From Bradyrhizobium ontarionense (GTDB taxonomy: Bacteria > Pseudomonadota > Alphaproteobacteria > Rhizobiales > Xanthobacteraceae): DNA of 64,000 nucleotides. The stretch is taken from contig NZ_CP088156.1 in NCBI RefSeq assembly GCF_021088345.1, positions 7,617,001-7,681,000 of the forward strand, written 5' to 3'. Shown here in pieces: positions 45,408-53,785 of this stretch (position 1 is the first letter of the stretch; each line of letters begins with the position of its first letter). Under the pieces are notes generated by a model. It did no database searches. It had not been told where the DNA came from and was given only the letters and a program-made list of their open reading frames with translations. The translations under genes were made by a program, and so were the position numbers.

Positions 45408-46729
45408 GCAGCCTCCTCATTTTCAGCCTGCTCATCTTCCTGATGCTGACGGGCATGCCGATCTCGATCGCGCTCGGCCTGACCGTGCTGTCCTTCGTCT
45501 TCTTCATGACCAATGTGCCGACCGAATCGGTCGCGCTGAAGCTGTTCACGGGCATCGACAATTTCGAGATCATGGCGATCCCGTTCTTCATTCTCGCCGG
45601 CAATTTCCTGACCCATGGCGGCGTCGCCCGGCGCATGATCAATTTCGCGACCTCGATGGTCGGGCATTGGTATGGCGGTCTTGGGCTAGCCGGCGTGATG
45701 GCCTGCGCGCTGTTTGCGGCGGTGTCCGGCTCGTCGCCGGCCACTGTGATCGCGATCGGCTCGATCATGCTGCCGGCGATGGTGCGCCAGGGCTTTCCCA
45801 AGCGCTTCGGCGCCGGCGTGATCACCACCTCGGGCGCGCTCGGTATCCTGATCCCACCCTCGATCGTGATGGTGGTCTATGCGGTCGCCACCGGCGGCAG
45901 CATCGCGCTCGATCCGGCCGGCCATCGCGTCTCCTCGGCCTCGGTCGGACAGCTGTTCATCGCCGGCGTGATCCCGGGCCTGATGCTGGCGAGCCTGCTC
46001 GGCTTCACCACCTTCTACCGCGCCTGGAAGAACGACTATCCGCGGATGCCGCGGGCGAGCTGGGCCGAGCGCTTCATCGCGTTCCGCAAATGCGTCTGGG
46101 GCCTGCTGCTGATCGTGATCGTGCTGGGCGGCATCTACACCGGCAAGTTCACGCCAACCGAGGCCGCCGCCGTCAGCGCCGTCTATGCCTTCGTCATCGC
46201 CGTGTTCGTCTATCGCGACATGTCGCTGAAGGACGTGCCGAAGGTGCTGCTCGGCTCGGCCAACATGAGTGCGATGATCCTCTACATCATCACCAACGCC
46301 GTGCTGTTCTCGTTCCTGATGGCGAACGAGAACATCCCGCAGCAGATCGCCAACTGGATGGCCGGCGCCGGCGTCAACTGGGCGGTGTTCCTGCTGGTCG
46401 TGAACGTCCTGCTGCTGCTCGCCGGCAACGTCATGGAGGCAACCTCGATCGTCTTGATCATGGCGCCGATCCTGTTTCCGGTGGCGGTCAAGCTCGGCAT
46501 CCACCCGGTGCATCTGGGCATCCTGATGGTCGTCAATATGGAGGTCGGCATGTGCCACCCGCCGGTCGGCCTCAACCTCTACGTCGCCTCCGGCATCGCC
46601 AAGATGGGCATCACCGAGCTCACCATCGCGGTGATGCCGTGGCTGCTCACGATGCTGGGCTTCCTCGCGCTCGTCACCTACGTGCCGGAAATCTCGCTGT
46701 GGTTGCCGCGCATGCTCGGCATGCTGTGA
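45404..46729 (+). CDS. TRAP transporter large permease (DctM family)
   Basis: 441 residues and about 12 helices. The conserved DctM elements GIDNFEIMAIPFFILAGN, AVSGSSPATVIAIGSIMLPAM and TSGALGILIPPSIVMVVYAV are present, the last two containing the re-entrant loops of the elevator core. MCHPPVGLNLYVASGIAKM near the C terminus is also typical. It completes the DctPQM sodium-coupled uptake system; substrate is unknown but an organic acid is likely. Confidence 0.93.
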   Translation: MSSLLIFSLLIFLMLTGMPISIALGLTVLSFVFFMTNVPTESVALKLFTGIDNFEIMAIPFFILAGNFLTHGGVARRMINFATSMVGHWYGGLGLAGVMACALFAAVSGSSPATVIAIGSIMLPAMVRQGFPKRFGAGVITTSGALGILIPPSIVMVVYAVATGGSIALDPAGHRVSSASVGQLFIAGVIPGLMLASLLGFTTFYRAWKNDYPRMPRASWAERFIAFRKCVWGLLLIVIVLGGIYTGKFTPTEAAAVSAVYAFVIAVFVYRDMSLKDVPKVLLGSANMSAMILYIITNAVLFSFLMANENIPQQIANWMAGAGVNWAVFLLVVNVLLLLAGNVMEATSIVLIMAPILFPVAVKLGIHPVHLGILMVVNMEVGMCHPPVGLNLYVASGIAKMGITELTIAVMPWLLTMLGFLALVTYVPEISLWLPRMLGML

Positions 46730-46879
46730 AGGGCGGCAACAAACTGAAACCGATTTGCAAAAACAGAAAGGAATTTGAAGCAATTACATCTTCGTAAGGT
46801 CGTACACTCTGTCCAAACTGTAAGTTGAACGCCCGGCGCGGCAAGCTCATGCTGCGTCGGAGTTTCCAAGGAGGTTGGC

Positions 46880-47494
46880 ATGAGAAGGTTCACCATTGCC
46901 GCTGTCGCCGTGCTCGCCATTGCCGGCTCGACGGCGGTCTACGCCCAGCACCGCGCGTGGTTTCATGATCACATGCACCACGCCCGGATGAATCCGGAAG
47001 ACCGTGCCGCCATGCTCGATGCGCGCATCGCCTCGGTCCATGCCGGCCTGAAGCTGTCAGCCGATCAGGAGAAGCTGTGGCCGCCGGTCGAGAGCGCGGT
47101 CCGTGATCTGGTCAAGCTGCGGTTCGACCGCGCCAATGCGCGGATGAAGGCTCCGGACGACGCGCAGGACAAGGACGTCGATCCGGTGGCGCGGCTGCGC
47201 GAGCACGCCGACACCATGGCGGTGACGGCGGATGCGATGAAGAAGGTCGCCGATGCCGCCGACCCGCTCTACAAGACGCTCGACGACGGCCAGAAGCGCC
47301 GGCTCGCGGTGCTGACCCGGGGACGCATGATGGGTCCGGATGGCCCATGGCACCACCGCTGGATGGAGCGCGGCGAGGGCGGCCCGGAGGACGGTCCGCG
47401 CTTCGGCGAGCATCGATTCGGCCCGGGGCCGATGGGCCGTCCGATGGATCGCATGGGCTGGTCGGATGAGGGACGCGAGTCCGGGCGGCTCTGA
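46880..47494 (+). CDS. Periplasmic Spy/LTXXQ-motif protein
   Basis: 204 residues with a signal peptide (about 1-22, ending VYAQH). Two LTxxQ-like repeats occur as LKLSADQEKLWPP and LDDGQKRRLAVL, as in the CpxP/Spy family of periplasmic chaperone-like proteins. The C-terminal tail is Gly/Pro/Met-rich. A GGAGG site stands before the ATG. Upstream at about 46771 a GGAAT-type sequence weakly resembles an EcfG general-stress promoter. Role in envelope stress or metal response is family inference. Confidence 0.83.
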   Translation: MRRFTIAAVAVLAIAGSTAVYAQHRAWFHDHMHHARMNPEDRAAMLDARIASVHAGLKLSADQEKLWPPVESAVRDLVKLRFDRANARMKAPDDAQDKDVDPVARLREHADTMAVTADAMKKVADAADPLYKTLDDGQKRRLAVLTRGRMMGPDGPWHHRWMERGEGGPEDGPRFGEHRFGPGPMGRPMDRMGWSDEGRESGRL

Positions 47495-47540
47495 CGGGTC
47501 ATTGGCGATCCGTCTGATCCACTCTCATTGCAAGAGGGGA

Positions 47541-47567
47541 AAACCGCCTTGCCGAGGCGGTTTTTCA
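47541..47567 (+). terminator. Rho-independent terminator of the Spy-like gene
   Basis: AAACCGCCT and AGGCGGTTT form a nine-base stem with a five-base loop, followed by TT. It lies 47 bases after the gene and before the tRNA. Confidence 0.8.
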
Positions 47568-47668
47568 GGATCGAATATGCCGAAATTTCGTGTCGGATCG
47601 CTGGACATCCCGGAATCGCTTTGCTAAACGACCGGCTCTTGCGAAGGCTTTCTCCGGATGCAAGATCC

Positions 47669-47744
<76 letters not shown>

Positions 47745-47904
47745 AGCCTTTCAAGAGCTTAGCCGCTAAAAGTTTCAGAACAGACCTTTCAGTCGGGAGA
47801 TTTGTTCCGGATCTTTTGGTCGCAATTATATTCTATTTTAGGTGGAGTGACTATCGAGTCACTCGTTTTGATCTAGAGAAGAGTTCACGGAACAGGGCTC
47901 AAGA
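47745..47904. other. AT-rich stretch next to tRNA
   Basis: About 160 bases clearly lower in GC than either side, without a gene. It separates the tRNA 3' end from the recombinase remnant, the place where an att site would be expected. I see no obvious second copy of the tRNA 3' end here. Confidence 0.5.
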
Positions 47905-48093
47905 TCAGCCGCAGCGAACCGCGCCTATCTGCCTCTTGCAATCCTGACCATAGACCGCGCTCAATTTCTTAATGGCCGATTCAGCAAGCTCGACTCGGCC
48001 TCCCAGGTAATGCACGTCGAGGCTCTCCTGCACCGTTTGCATCGGATGTCCTGTAATCGCCGCGATCTCGGGAACAGAGCAGCTCGAACGGCC
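47905..48093 (-). pseudogene. C-terminal remnant of a tyrosine recombinase (phage-type integrase)
   Basis: Reading the minus strand to the stop at 47905, the frame gives CSVPEIAAITGHPMQTVQ and, shortly after, LDVHYLGGRVELAESAIKKL. This is the usual end of a rhizobial site-specific integrase: GH is the second catalytic His and VHYLG holds the nucleophilic Tyr. The frame is cut by an in-frame stop at 48094-48096, and the rest of the integrase is missing. Only about 57 residues survive, so it cannot be active. Position directly after tRNA-Lys fits an island integrase. Confidence 0.75.
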
Positions 48094-48095
48094 TT

Positions 48096-48372
48096 ATTCG
48101 CAGCTGCCCGCTGCCGAGCGATCAGCGGGAGCGCCATCGTCATGTGATCGCGGTTGACAAGGATACGGCAAGCCGCGGCGGCTCCAGCTTCGTTCACGAC
48201 CGCATCAGGGCTGGAGATGTGGTCACGGCATCCTGTCCGCGGAATGATTTCGCGCTTGATGAGACGGCGGATCAATCGATCCTGATTGCGGGTGGCATCG
48301 GTATCACGCCGATCCTGTCGATGATCCGTCGCCTCGAGGTTTTGGGCCGTGATTGGAAGTTGTTCAGGCGCG
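48096..48372 (+). pseudogene. Internal fragment of a PDR/VanB-type flavin reductase
   Basis: The plus-strand frame reads RSCPLPSDQRERHRHVIAV, then GGSSFVHDRIRAGDVV and SILIAGGIGITPILSMIRRL. That is the order of the FMN-binding RxYS-like region, the GGSxFVH segment and the NAD-binding GGIGITPI loop of oxygenase reductases such as VanB or phthalate dioxygenase reductase. The N-terminal part, the C-terminal part and the 2Fe-2S domain are missing; homology stops just after WKLF near 48370, where the PKS gene begins. A GTG at 48144 could start translation, but there is no ribosome site. Confidence 0.7.
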
Positions 48373-51300
48373 AACTCCGACATTCCGCCATCCAAGCGGC
48401 CGCGTCGAACTGTCGAGACTCGACATTCTTGCGGACTGCACGAAACGCTTCCAGTCTCGAAGCACATCGCCTGCTTGCGTGGAATCCCAGTTCGAGAGTT
48501 GGAATTTGAAACGACAGCTGATCTCCTTGTTGCTGGTCTCGCCAAATGCAAAATTCCATCGAAACGGACAAAGCACCGGAGCCTGCGCCCATGGCTCGAA
48601 GCGATAGATGGATGAACCGTCCCGCGGATGGCTGGAAATTTCCCATGTGATCCCGACCGCGACAGGGTGCTCGGCGAGCGACAGCAGATGCGATGCCTGC
48701 TCCTGGTCTCCGACCGAGGCAGTACATAGCTCCGCCACCGCGTCGAAACGATCCCGGAGAGTTGCGCCGCTGGGAAAGTCTATAAAGTGCGGATGAATCA
48801 TCGGGCCGAAACCTTGATCCACGGTTTCCGTCGGGCGCCATATCGCCATCGTGCCGGGGAATTCGGCGAACGCCTGGGTGGTGAGCCAATCGGAGGTGAG
48901 AGCGACCAGCCCGTGAAACAGGGTGACACCGGCGGCCTGGCACAGATCGCGAAGATGGCCGCTCGAAGTCTTCTCTAGAGTATCCCGCAGGACGGCGCCC
49001 GCAGTTGGAATTCTGCGGACCGGGCCGGGCCCGGCGGACGACCGCGCGGACACAAACTGAGACTCACGCGCGGCTTTAGGAACATGCTCCAGCGCGTTGC
49101 GGAGCGTTTCGAGCAACGGCTCCAATCTGAGGCTATCGCTGGCAACAGGGTGTGCGACTATGCTCAGGATCCAGCGTTCGTCCGCAATCCGCAATGCGCG
49201 AAACCGCCACAACGGTTCGGACGCCTCGAAGGCTGTCGAGACATCCTGCAAGGCGCTATCGATCGCCGCGGTGCTTACCGGGATAGCGTTACGTAGATCC
49301 TCGGCGAGGAGAAGCTGTTCGGGCGTCGTTGGAACGTCAATCAAGCAAGCGGTGCCACCCTGCGCGCTCCAGCGCATTCGCAGCGTGGCGCATTCCGGAA
49401 TCATTCGCTCCAGCGCCGCGGCCAGCCCTCCCGCCGTGAATGATCCTTCGATGACGACGCTGCGATGGACAAGAAATGGATTTGGGTGTTCGCAATCGAG
49501 CGCCATCAGGGCACGTTCCACCAGCGTGGCCTCGACACCGGCCGTCGGTAGCGACGCCGATCTTGTGGCCGAGAGCAGGGAGTTGATGGCATCTTCCGGG
49601 CGCTTGACCACCCGCTCGGCCAGCTTCTGAAATGAATCGATCCAGCCGCGGACAGTGGATTCCGTGAACAGCGCGGTATTGTACTGGAGCACGCATTGCA
49701 GGCATTCGGGAAATGGAATCGCATCCAGCTTGAATGCGAACTTTGCCACGCCTTTGTTGAAGTCATACGGCTCGATGCGCAGGCCTTCCAGCTCCAACCT
49801 GGTCTTCGAGTCGATCTCGTTATGATAGGTAAATGTTGTATCGATCAGAGGGGCTCCGTCGGAGGCGTAACTGAGCCGCTCCAGCAGAAGTTCGAACGGG
49901 TAATCGCGGCGATCGTAAGCGGCCAGCAATGTGCGGCTGCAGCGATCGAGAAAATCCAGAAACGATTCACGTGGTCGGACGCTGACGCGCACCGGCACGA
50001 CGTTGGTGAAAAGCCCGATGACAGGCTCAAGATCGGGATGCGGCCTGCTTCCCGTGACGCTGCCGATGGACAACGTCTCCTGCGCGCTCAATTGGTGAAG
50101 GAGAACAGCGTAAAGCGCGAGTATCAAAACGTTCATGGTGACTCGGCGTTCCCGCGCCAGGCGCGTCATCGCGTCGCGCAATTCCGGTCCAATATCGAAT
50201 CTCAGGTTGTTTCCGTGGAACGTCCGTACCTTCGGGCGCGGAAAGTCGAACGCGATGTTCAGGGCACAAGCCCCAGATGCGAGCTCGTCCAGCCATGCGG
50301 TTTCAAGCTCGCCGCAGCGCGGCCCGGTGAAACGCGCAAGCTGCCAGGCGGCGTAATCCTTGTATTGCACCGCCATGGCTGGCAATGTCTCACCGCGATA
50401 GAGCGCAGCGAAATCGTGTACGAAGACATTGATGGAGATGCCGTCTGCGACCAGGTTATGCATGTCCAGAAGCAGCAGATGGCGCCCGGGATCGACAGAC
50501 AACAACTCGGCCCGAAGCAGAGGCGCTGCCGACAGATCGAAGGGCCGGATAAATTCCTCGATCGATTTGGACAGTTCGCCTTCCTCGACATGGCGGACCG
50601 GCAGCGAGAAGGGCGCCTGTTCGAGGATGATTTGACGGATCTCGCAGTCGACTTCGGCGAAGGCGGTACGAAAGCTCTCGTGGCGAGCGATCATGCCGCG
50701 GAACGTTGCCTCGAAGCGGGCAGCGTCAACAGGACCTTCCAGCGTCAAGACGATGGGGAAATTATAGGCCGTTCCCGTATCCAGGCGCCGAGTCAGCTCA
50801 TACATGTAGCGCTGAGCGGGCGAGGTGGCATATGAAGGGCGGTTCTCGATGCGCGGGATCGACTCGGAGCGAGTCCGCTTGGCTCGATCAATCAGTTCGC
50901 TCATGCTGCCGAGCGTAGGATGCTGGAAGATGTCGCTCAGTGCCAGATCCGCATCGAAGTGTTGCGCGATCAGGGCGCGCAGACGAGCGGCGGTGAGCGA
51001 ATGCCCGCCCAGCTCGAAGAAGTTGTCGGTCTGAGAAAGGTCGCGCGCGCCGACCAGCGTGCCCCAGAGATCTGCCAGCTTTTGTGAAGTCGATGGTGAG
51101 GGATCGGATCGACGCTCGGATGCCTTAACCGCCGGCGCCTTGACGCCGCCAGCGGCATGCTCATCCCAAATTCGCTTCTTTTCGAAAGCGTAACCGGGCA
51201 GCGGCACACGGCGGCGGTTCTCGCCGCGATACATGACAGCCCAGTCGATTTGCGCACCCGATTCCCAGAGCGCGCCAAGGCGCTCCAACAGAAAAGCTTC

Positions 51301-53781
51301 TTCGTCGGCCCGCTGCTGCGGGCTGGGCATCAGGTTGACGACTGTCGCGCCTCCGCCGAGCTGGCTGCGCACGCACGAGGTGAGCATGTTCCCCGGTCCG
51401 ACTTCGATCCAGGTCAGGCCGGGTTCTCTCCCCAGCACGCGAATCGTATCGGAAAACCGGACGGGGTCACGCAGGTTGCGCCCCCAGTATTGCGGCGTGG
51501 AAAGTTCAGCACCAGCCCATTCGCCGGTCACCGAGGACAACAGCGGCAACGCCGCAGGTCTCAAAGCGATTCCCGAAAACTGCTTCAGCAGCGGTGCAAT
51601 GACGGGATCCATCTGGCTGGAGTGGAATGCGTTCGATGCAGCAACGCGCTGCCAGGCGTGGCCGAGGGCGGAGAGTCTTGGTCCCAGCAGCTCAAGGGCG
51701 TGCAAGGGGCCTGCAAGTGTACAAATGTCGTCGGTATTGACGGCTGCGATCTCCACGGTCGGTGGAAGAAGCGGCGCGAGCGCATCCGGCGCCAGGGCCA
51801 CCACCATCATGGTGCCGGAGGGCAGATCGCGGAACAGCCGGCCGCGGTCCAGCAGGATCGAGAGCGCGTCCTGCGCCGTCATCACGCCCGCGAGGCACGC
51901 GGCTGTGTATTCGCCCAGGCTGTAACCCGCCATCGCGTACGGACGGATTCCGAACTCGATCAGGAGTTGCGCAAGCGCGTGTTCCACCAAAAACAACAGG
52001 GGATGGACGATACCTGCATCATCGAGCGCTTCGACTGGAAACACTGCGTCCTGTTCGAAGAACCGTCTCAACCGTCGAGCTGGCTCACTGTCAATTTGGT
52101 CGAGACATCCGTCGATCCGGTCGCGAAACCCGCGGAAGCCACGATACAAGCCGGAGGCCATGCCTGCGTGCTGTGAGCCGTGGCCCGGGAATAGAAATAC
52201 CGGGCGGAGGCCCGATTGATCTGCGGCGCCGAGCGGGCGGTGATCGCGACTCATCAGCCCTGCGCCGGCTTCCTTCGAGCAAGAAGCGACGGCAAAGCAG
52301 CGGTGCGGAAACTGTTCGCGTCCCCGCTGCAGCGTGAAGGCGACATCGGCGAGCGGCGGGCCAGCCGGGTCTTGCAACAATTTGCCAAGCTCGGCTGTGA
52401 CAGTGGCCAGGGAGGACATCGTGCGCGCCGACAACGGCAACAGATGATACGCGTGAGAGGTCGCAGCGACTGTCGGGGACGGCGGCTCTTCCAGCACCAC
52501 ATGGGCATTGGTGCCCCCGATGCCGAATGAACTGACGCCGGCCCGTCGAGGCTCCGGTCCCTCCGGCCACGACGCCAGTCGGTCGCACACGAAAAATGGC
52601 GTAGTCTCCAGGTTGAGCTTCGGATTCGGCTCGCGGAAATTCACCGAGGGTAGCAACTCGCGGTAGCGCAGCGCGAGTGCGGCCTTGATCAGGCTGGCAA
52701 CGCCGGCGGCGACATTCAGATGACCGAGGTTCGACTTCACCGATCCGAGCGCGCAAAATCCGGTGCTGTCGGCATTGAAGGCGCGCGCGAGCGCTTCCAC
52801 TTCGATCGGATCGCCCAGCAACGTGCCGGTCCCGTGCGCCTCGACGAGGGTGACTGTTCGCGGGTCAACCTCGGAGGCGCGATAGGCCGCCTTCAGCACG
52901 GCAATCTGCCCCTGGGTGCCGGGCGCGGTATAGCCGACCTTGCGGCCGCCGTCGTTGTTGACGGCGGATCCCTTTATGATGGCGTGAATAGTATCGCCGT
53001 CATGCAAGGCGTCTTCCAGCCGCTTCAGAACGACAATGCCAACGCCGTCGCCGAAAACGGTGCCACTTGCTCCGGCGTCGAAAGCGCGACAGACGCCGTC
53101 TCGCGAGAGGATGCCGCCTTCCTGATAGAGATATCCGGATTTGAGCGGCGTGGTGAGGCTGACGCCGCCTGCGAGAGCGATCCCGCACTCGCCCGCGAGC
53201 AGCGATTGCGCAGCCTGGTGGACCGCGACCAGAGACGTTGAACAAGCCGTTTGGATCAGCATGCTCGGTCCGCGCAGACTCAACCGGTATGAGATCTGCG
53301 TCGTCAGGTAATCGCGTAGAACAAGGAATGAGGTTTCCAGCGGGCCGAGACCGTCGCTGCCGCTCAGTCTACTCATGGCCTGGGAGATCCAGCCGTCGTT
53401 GAATGCGGCGCCTGCATACAGGCCGATGCGTCCATTATATTGGCCCGGTGGATAACCCGCATGTTCCAGTGCGGACCAGCAACACTCGTGAAGCAGGCGG
53501 AACTGCGGATCCATCACCTCCGCTTCTCTTTGTGAGAAACCGAAGAATGCGGCGTCGAAGCATTCCACATCCTCAAGCATGCCCTTGGCGCGAACAAAGT
53601 CGGGATTGTTGCGCAACCGGGGGTCGACATGGTGCAGTTCATCTTCAGCGAAAAATGATATGCTGCACGTGCCGCTCCTCAGGTTTTCGCGAAAACGATC
53701 GAGATCAGGAGAGCCCGGGAAGCGGCAGGCCATGCCGATCAGGGCGATTTCGGAACCGTGATATCGGGCGGGCTGTTTCAC
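48364..53781 (-). CDS. Type I PKS with terminal condensation domains: KS-AT-ACP-C-C(degenerate)
   Basis: 1805 residues from GTG 53781, five bases after the preceding PKS gene stop with GAGG upstream; an open extension to 53940 is a shadow of that gene. KS (about 9-435) has Cys180 (QTACSTS), His316 (VEAHGTGT) and His354 (NLGHL). AT (about 525-820) has Ser621 in GYSLGE and AFHS at 718-721, the malonyl-type motif. A carrier domain (about 900-970) has Ser928 in FFELGGHSL. A condensation domain (about 985-1400) keeps His1108 and Asp1113 (MHNLVADG). A second C-like region (about 1435-1795) has AHPVASDS at 1543-1550, without the DG. No KR, DH, ER or thioesterase. The stop lies inside the truncated reductase fragment. 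The gene may end the assembly line. Confidence 0.9.
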   Translation of the reverse strand: MKQPARYHGSEIALIGMACRFPGSPDLDRFRENLRSGTCSISFFAEDELHHVDPRLRNNPDFVRAKGMLEDVECFDAAFFGFSQREAEVMDPQFRLLHECCWSALEHAGYPPGQYNGRIGLYAGAAFNDGWISQAMSRLSGSDGLGPLETSFLVLRDYLTTQISYRLSLRGPSMLIQTACSTSLVAVHQAAQSLLAGECGIALAGGVSLTTPLKSGYLYQEGGILSRDGVCRAFDAGASGTVFGDGVGIVVLKRLEDALHDGDTIHAIIKGSAVNNDGGRKVGYTAPGTQGQIAVLKAAYRASEVDPRTVTLVEAHGTGTLLGDPIEVEALARAFNADSTGFCALGSVKSNLGHLNVAAGVASLIKAALALRYRELLPSVNFREPNPKLNLETTPFFVCDRLASWPEGPEPRRAGVSSFGIGGTNAHVVLEEPPSPTVAATSHAYHLLPLSARTMSSLATVTAELGKLLQDPAGPPLADVAFTLQRGREQFPHRCFAVASCSKEAGAGLMSRDHRPLGAADQSGLRPVFLFPGHGSQHAGMASGLYRGFRGFRDRIDGCLDQIDSEPARRLRRFFEQDAVFPVEALDDAGIVHPLLFLVEHALAQLLIEFGIRPYAMAGYSLGEYTAACLAGVMTAQDALSILLDRGRLFRDLPSGTMMVVALAPDALAPLLPPTVEIAAVNTDDICTLAGPLHALELLGPRLSALGHAWQRVAASNAFHSSQMDPVIAPLLKQFSGIALRPAALPLLSSVTGEWAGAELSTPQYWGRNLRDPVRFSDTIRVLGREPGLTWIEVGPGNMLTSCVRSQLGGGATVVNLMPSPQQRADEEAFLLERLGALWESGAQIDWAVMYRGENRRRVPLPGYAFEKKRIWDEHAAGGVKAPAVKASERRSDPSPSTSQKLADLWGTLVGARDLSQTDNFFELGGHSLTAARLRALIAQHFDADLALSDIFQHPTLGSMSELIDRAKRTRSESIPRIENRPSYATSPAQRYMYELTRRLDTGTAYNFPIVLTLEGPVDAARFEATFRGMIARHESFRTAFAEVDCEIRQIILEQAPFSLPVRHVEEGELSKSIEEFIRPFDLSAAPLLRAELLSVDPGRHLLLLDMHNLVADGISINVFVHDFAALYRGETLPAMAVQYKDYAAWQLARFTGPRCGELETAWLDELASGACALNIAFDFPRPKVRTFHGNNLRFDIGPELRDAMTRLARERRVTMNVLILALYAVLLHQLSAQETLSIGSVTGSRPHPDLEPVIGLFTNVVPVRVSVRPRESFLDFLDRCSRTLLAAYDRRDYPFELLLERLSYASDGAPLIDTTFTYHNEIDSKTRLELEGLRIEPYDFNKGVAKFAFKLDAIPFPECLQCVLQYNTALFTESTVRGWIDSFQKLAERVVKRPEDAINSLLSATRSASLPTAGVEATLVERALMALDCEHPNPFLVHRSVVIEGSFTAGGLAAALERMIPECATLRMRWSAQGGTACLIDVPTTPEQLLLAEDLRNAIPVSTAAIDSALQDVSTAFEASEPLWRFRALRIADERWILSIVAHPVASDSLRLEPLLETLRNALEHVPKAARESQFVSARSSAGPGPVRRIPTAGAVLRDTLEKTSSGHLRDLCQAAGVTLFHGLVALTSDWLTTQAFAEFPGTMAIWRPTETVDQGFGPMIHPHFIDFPSGATLRDRFDAVAELCTASVGDQEQASHLLSLAEHPVAVGITWEISSHPRDGSSIYRFEPWAQAPVLCPFRWNFAFGETSNKEISCRFKFQLSNWDSTQAGDVLRDWKRFVQSARMSSLDSSTRPLGWRNVGVRA

Positions 53782-53785
53782 GGGA

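Noticed and set aside
46771..46797. EcfG-type general-stress promoter before the Spy-like gene
   Set aside because: GGAAT with TCGT about 17 bases later departs from the GGAAC/CGTT consensus in both boxes.
48144..48509. 121-codon frame as a functional reductase gene
   Set aside because: It contains only a middle fragment of the reductase, its tail is antisense to the PKS end, and no ribosome site is present.
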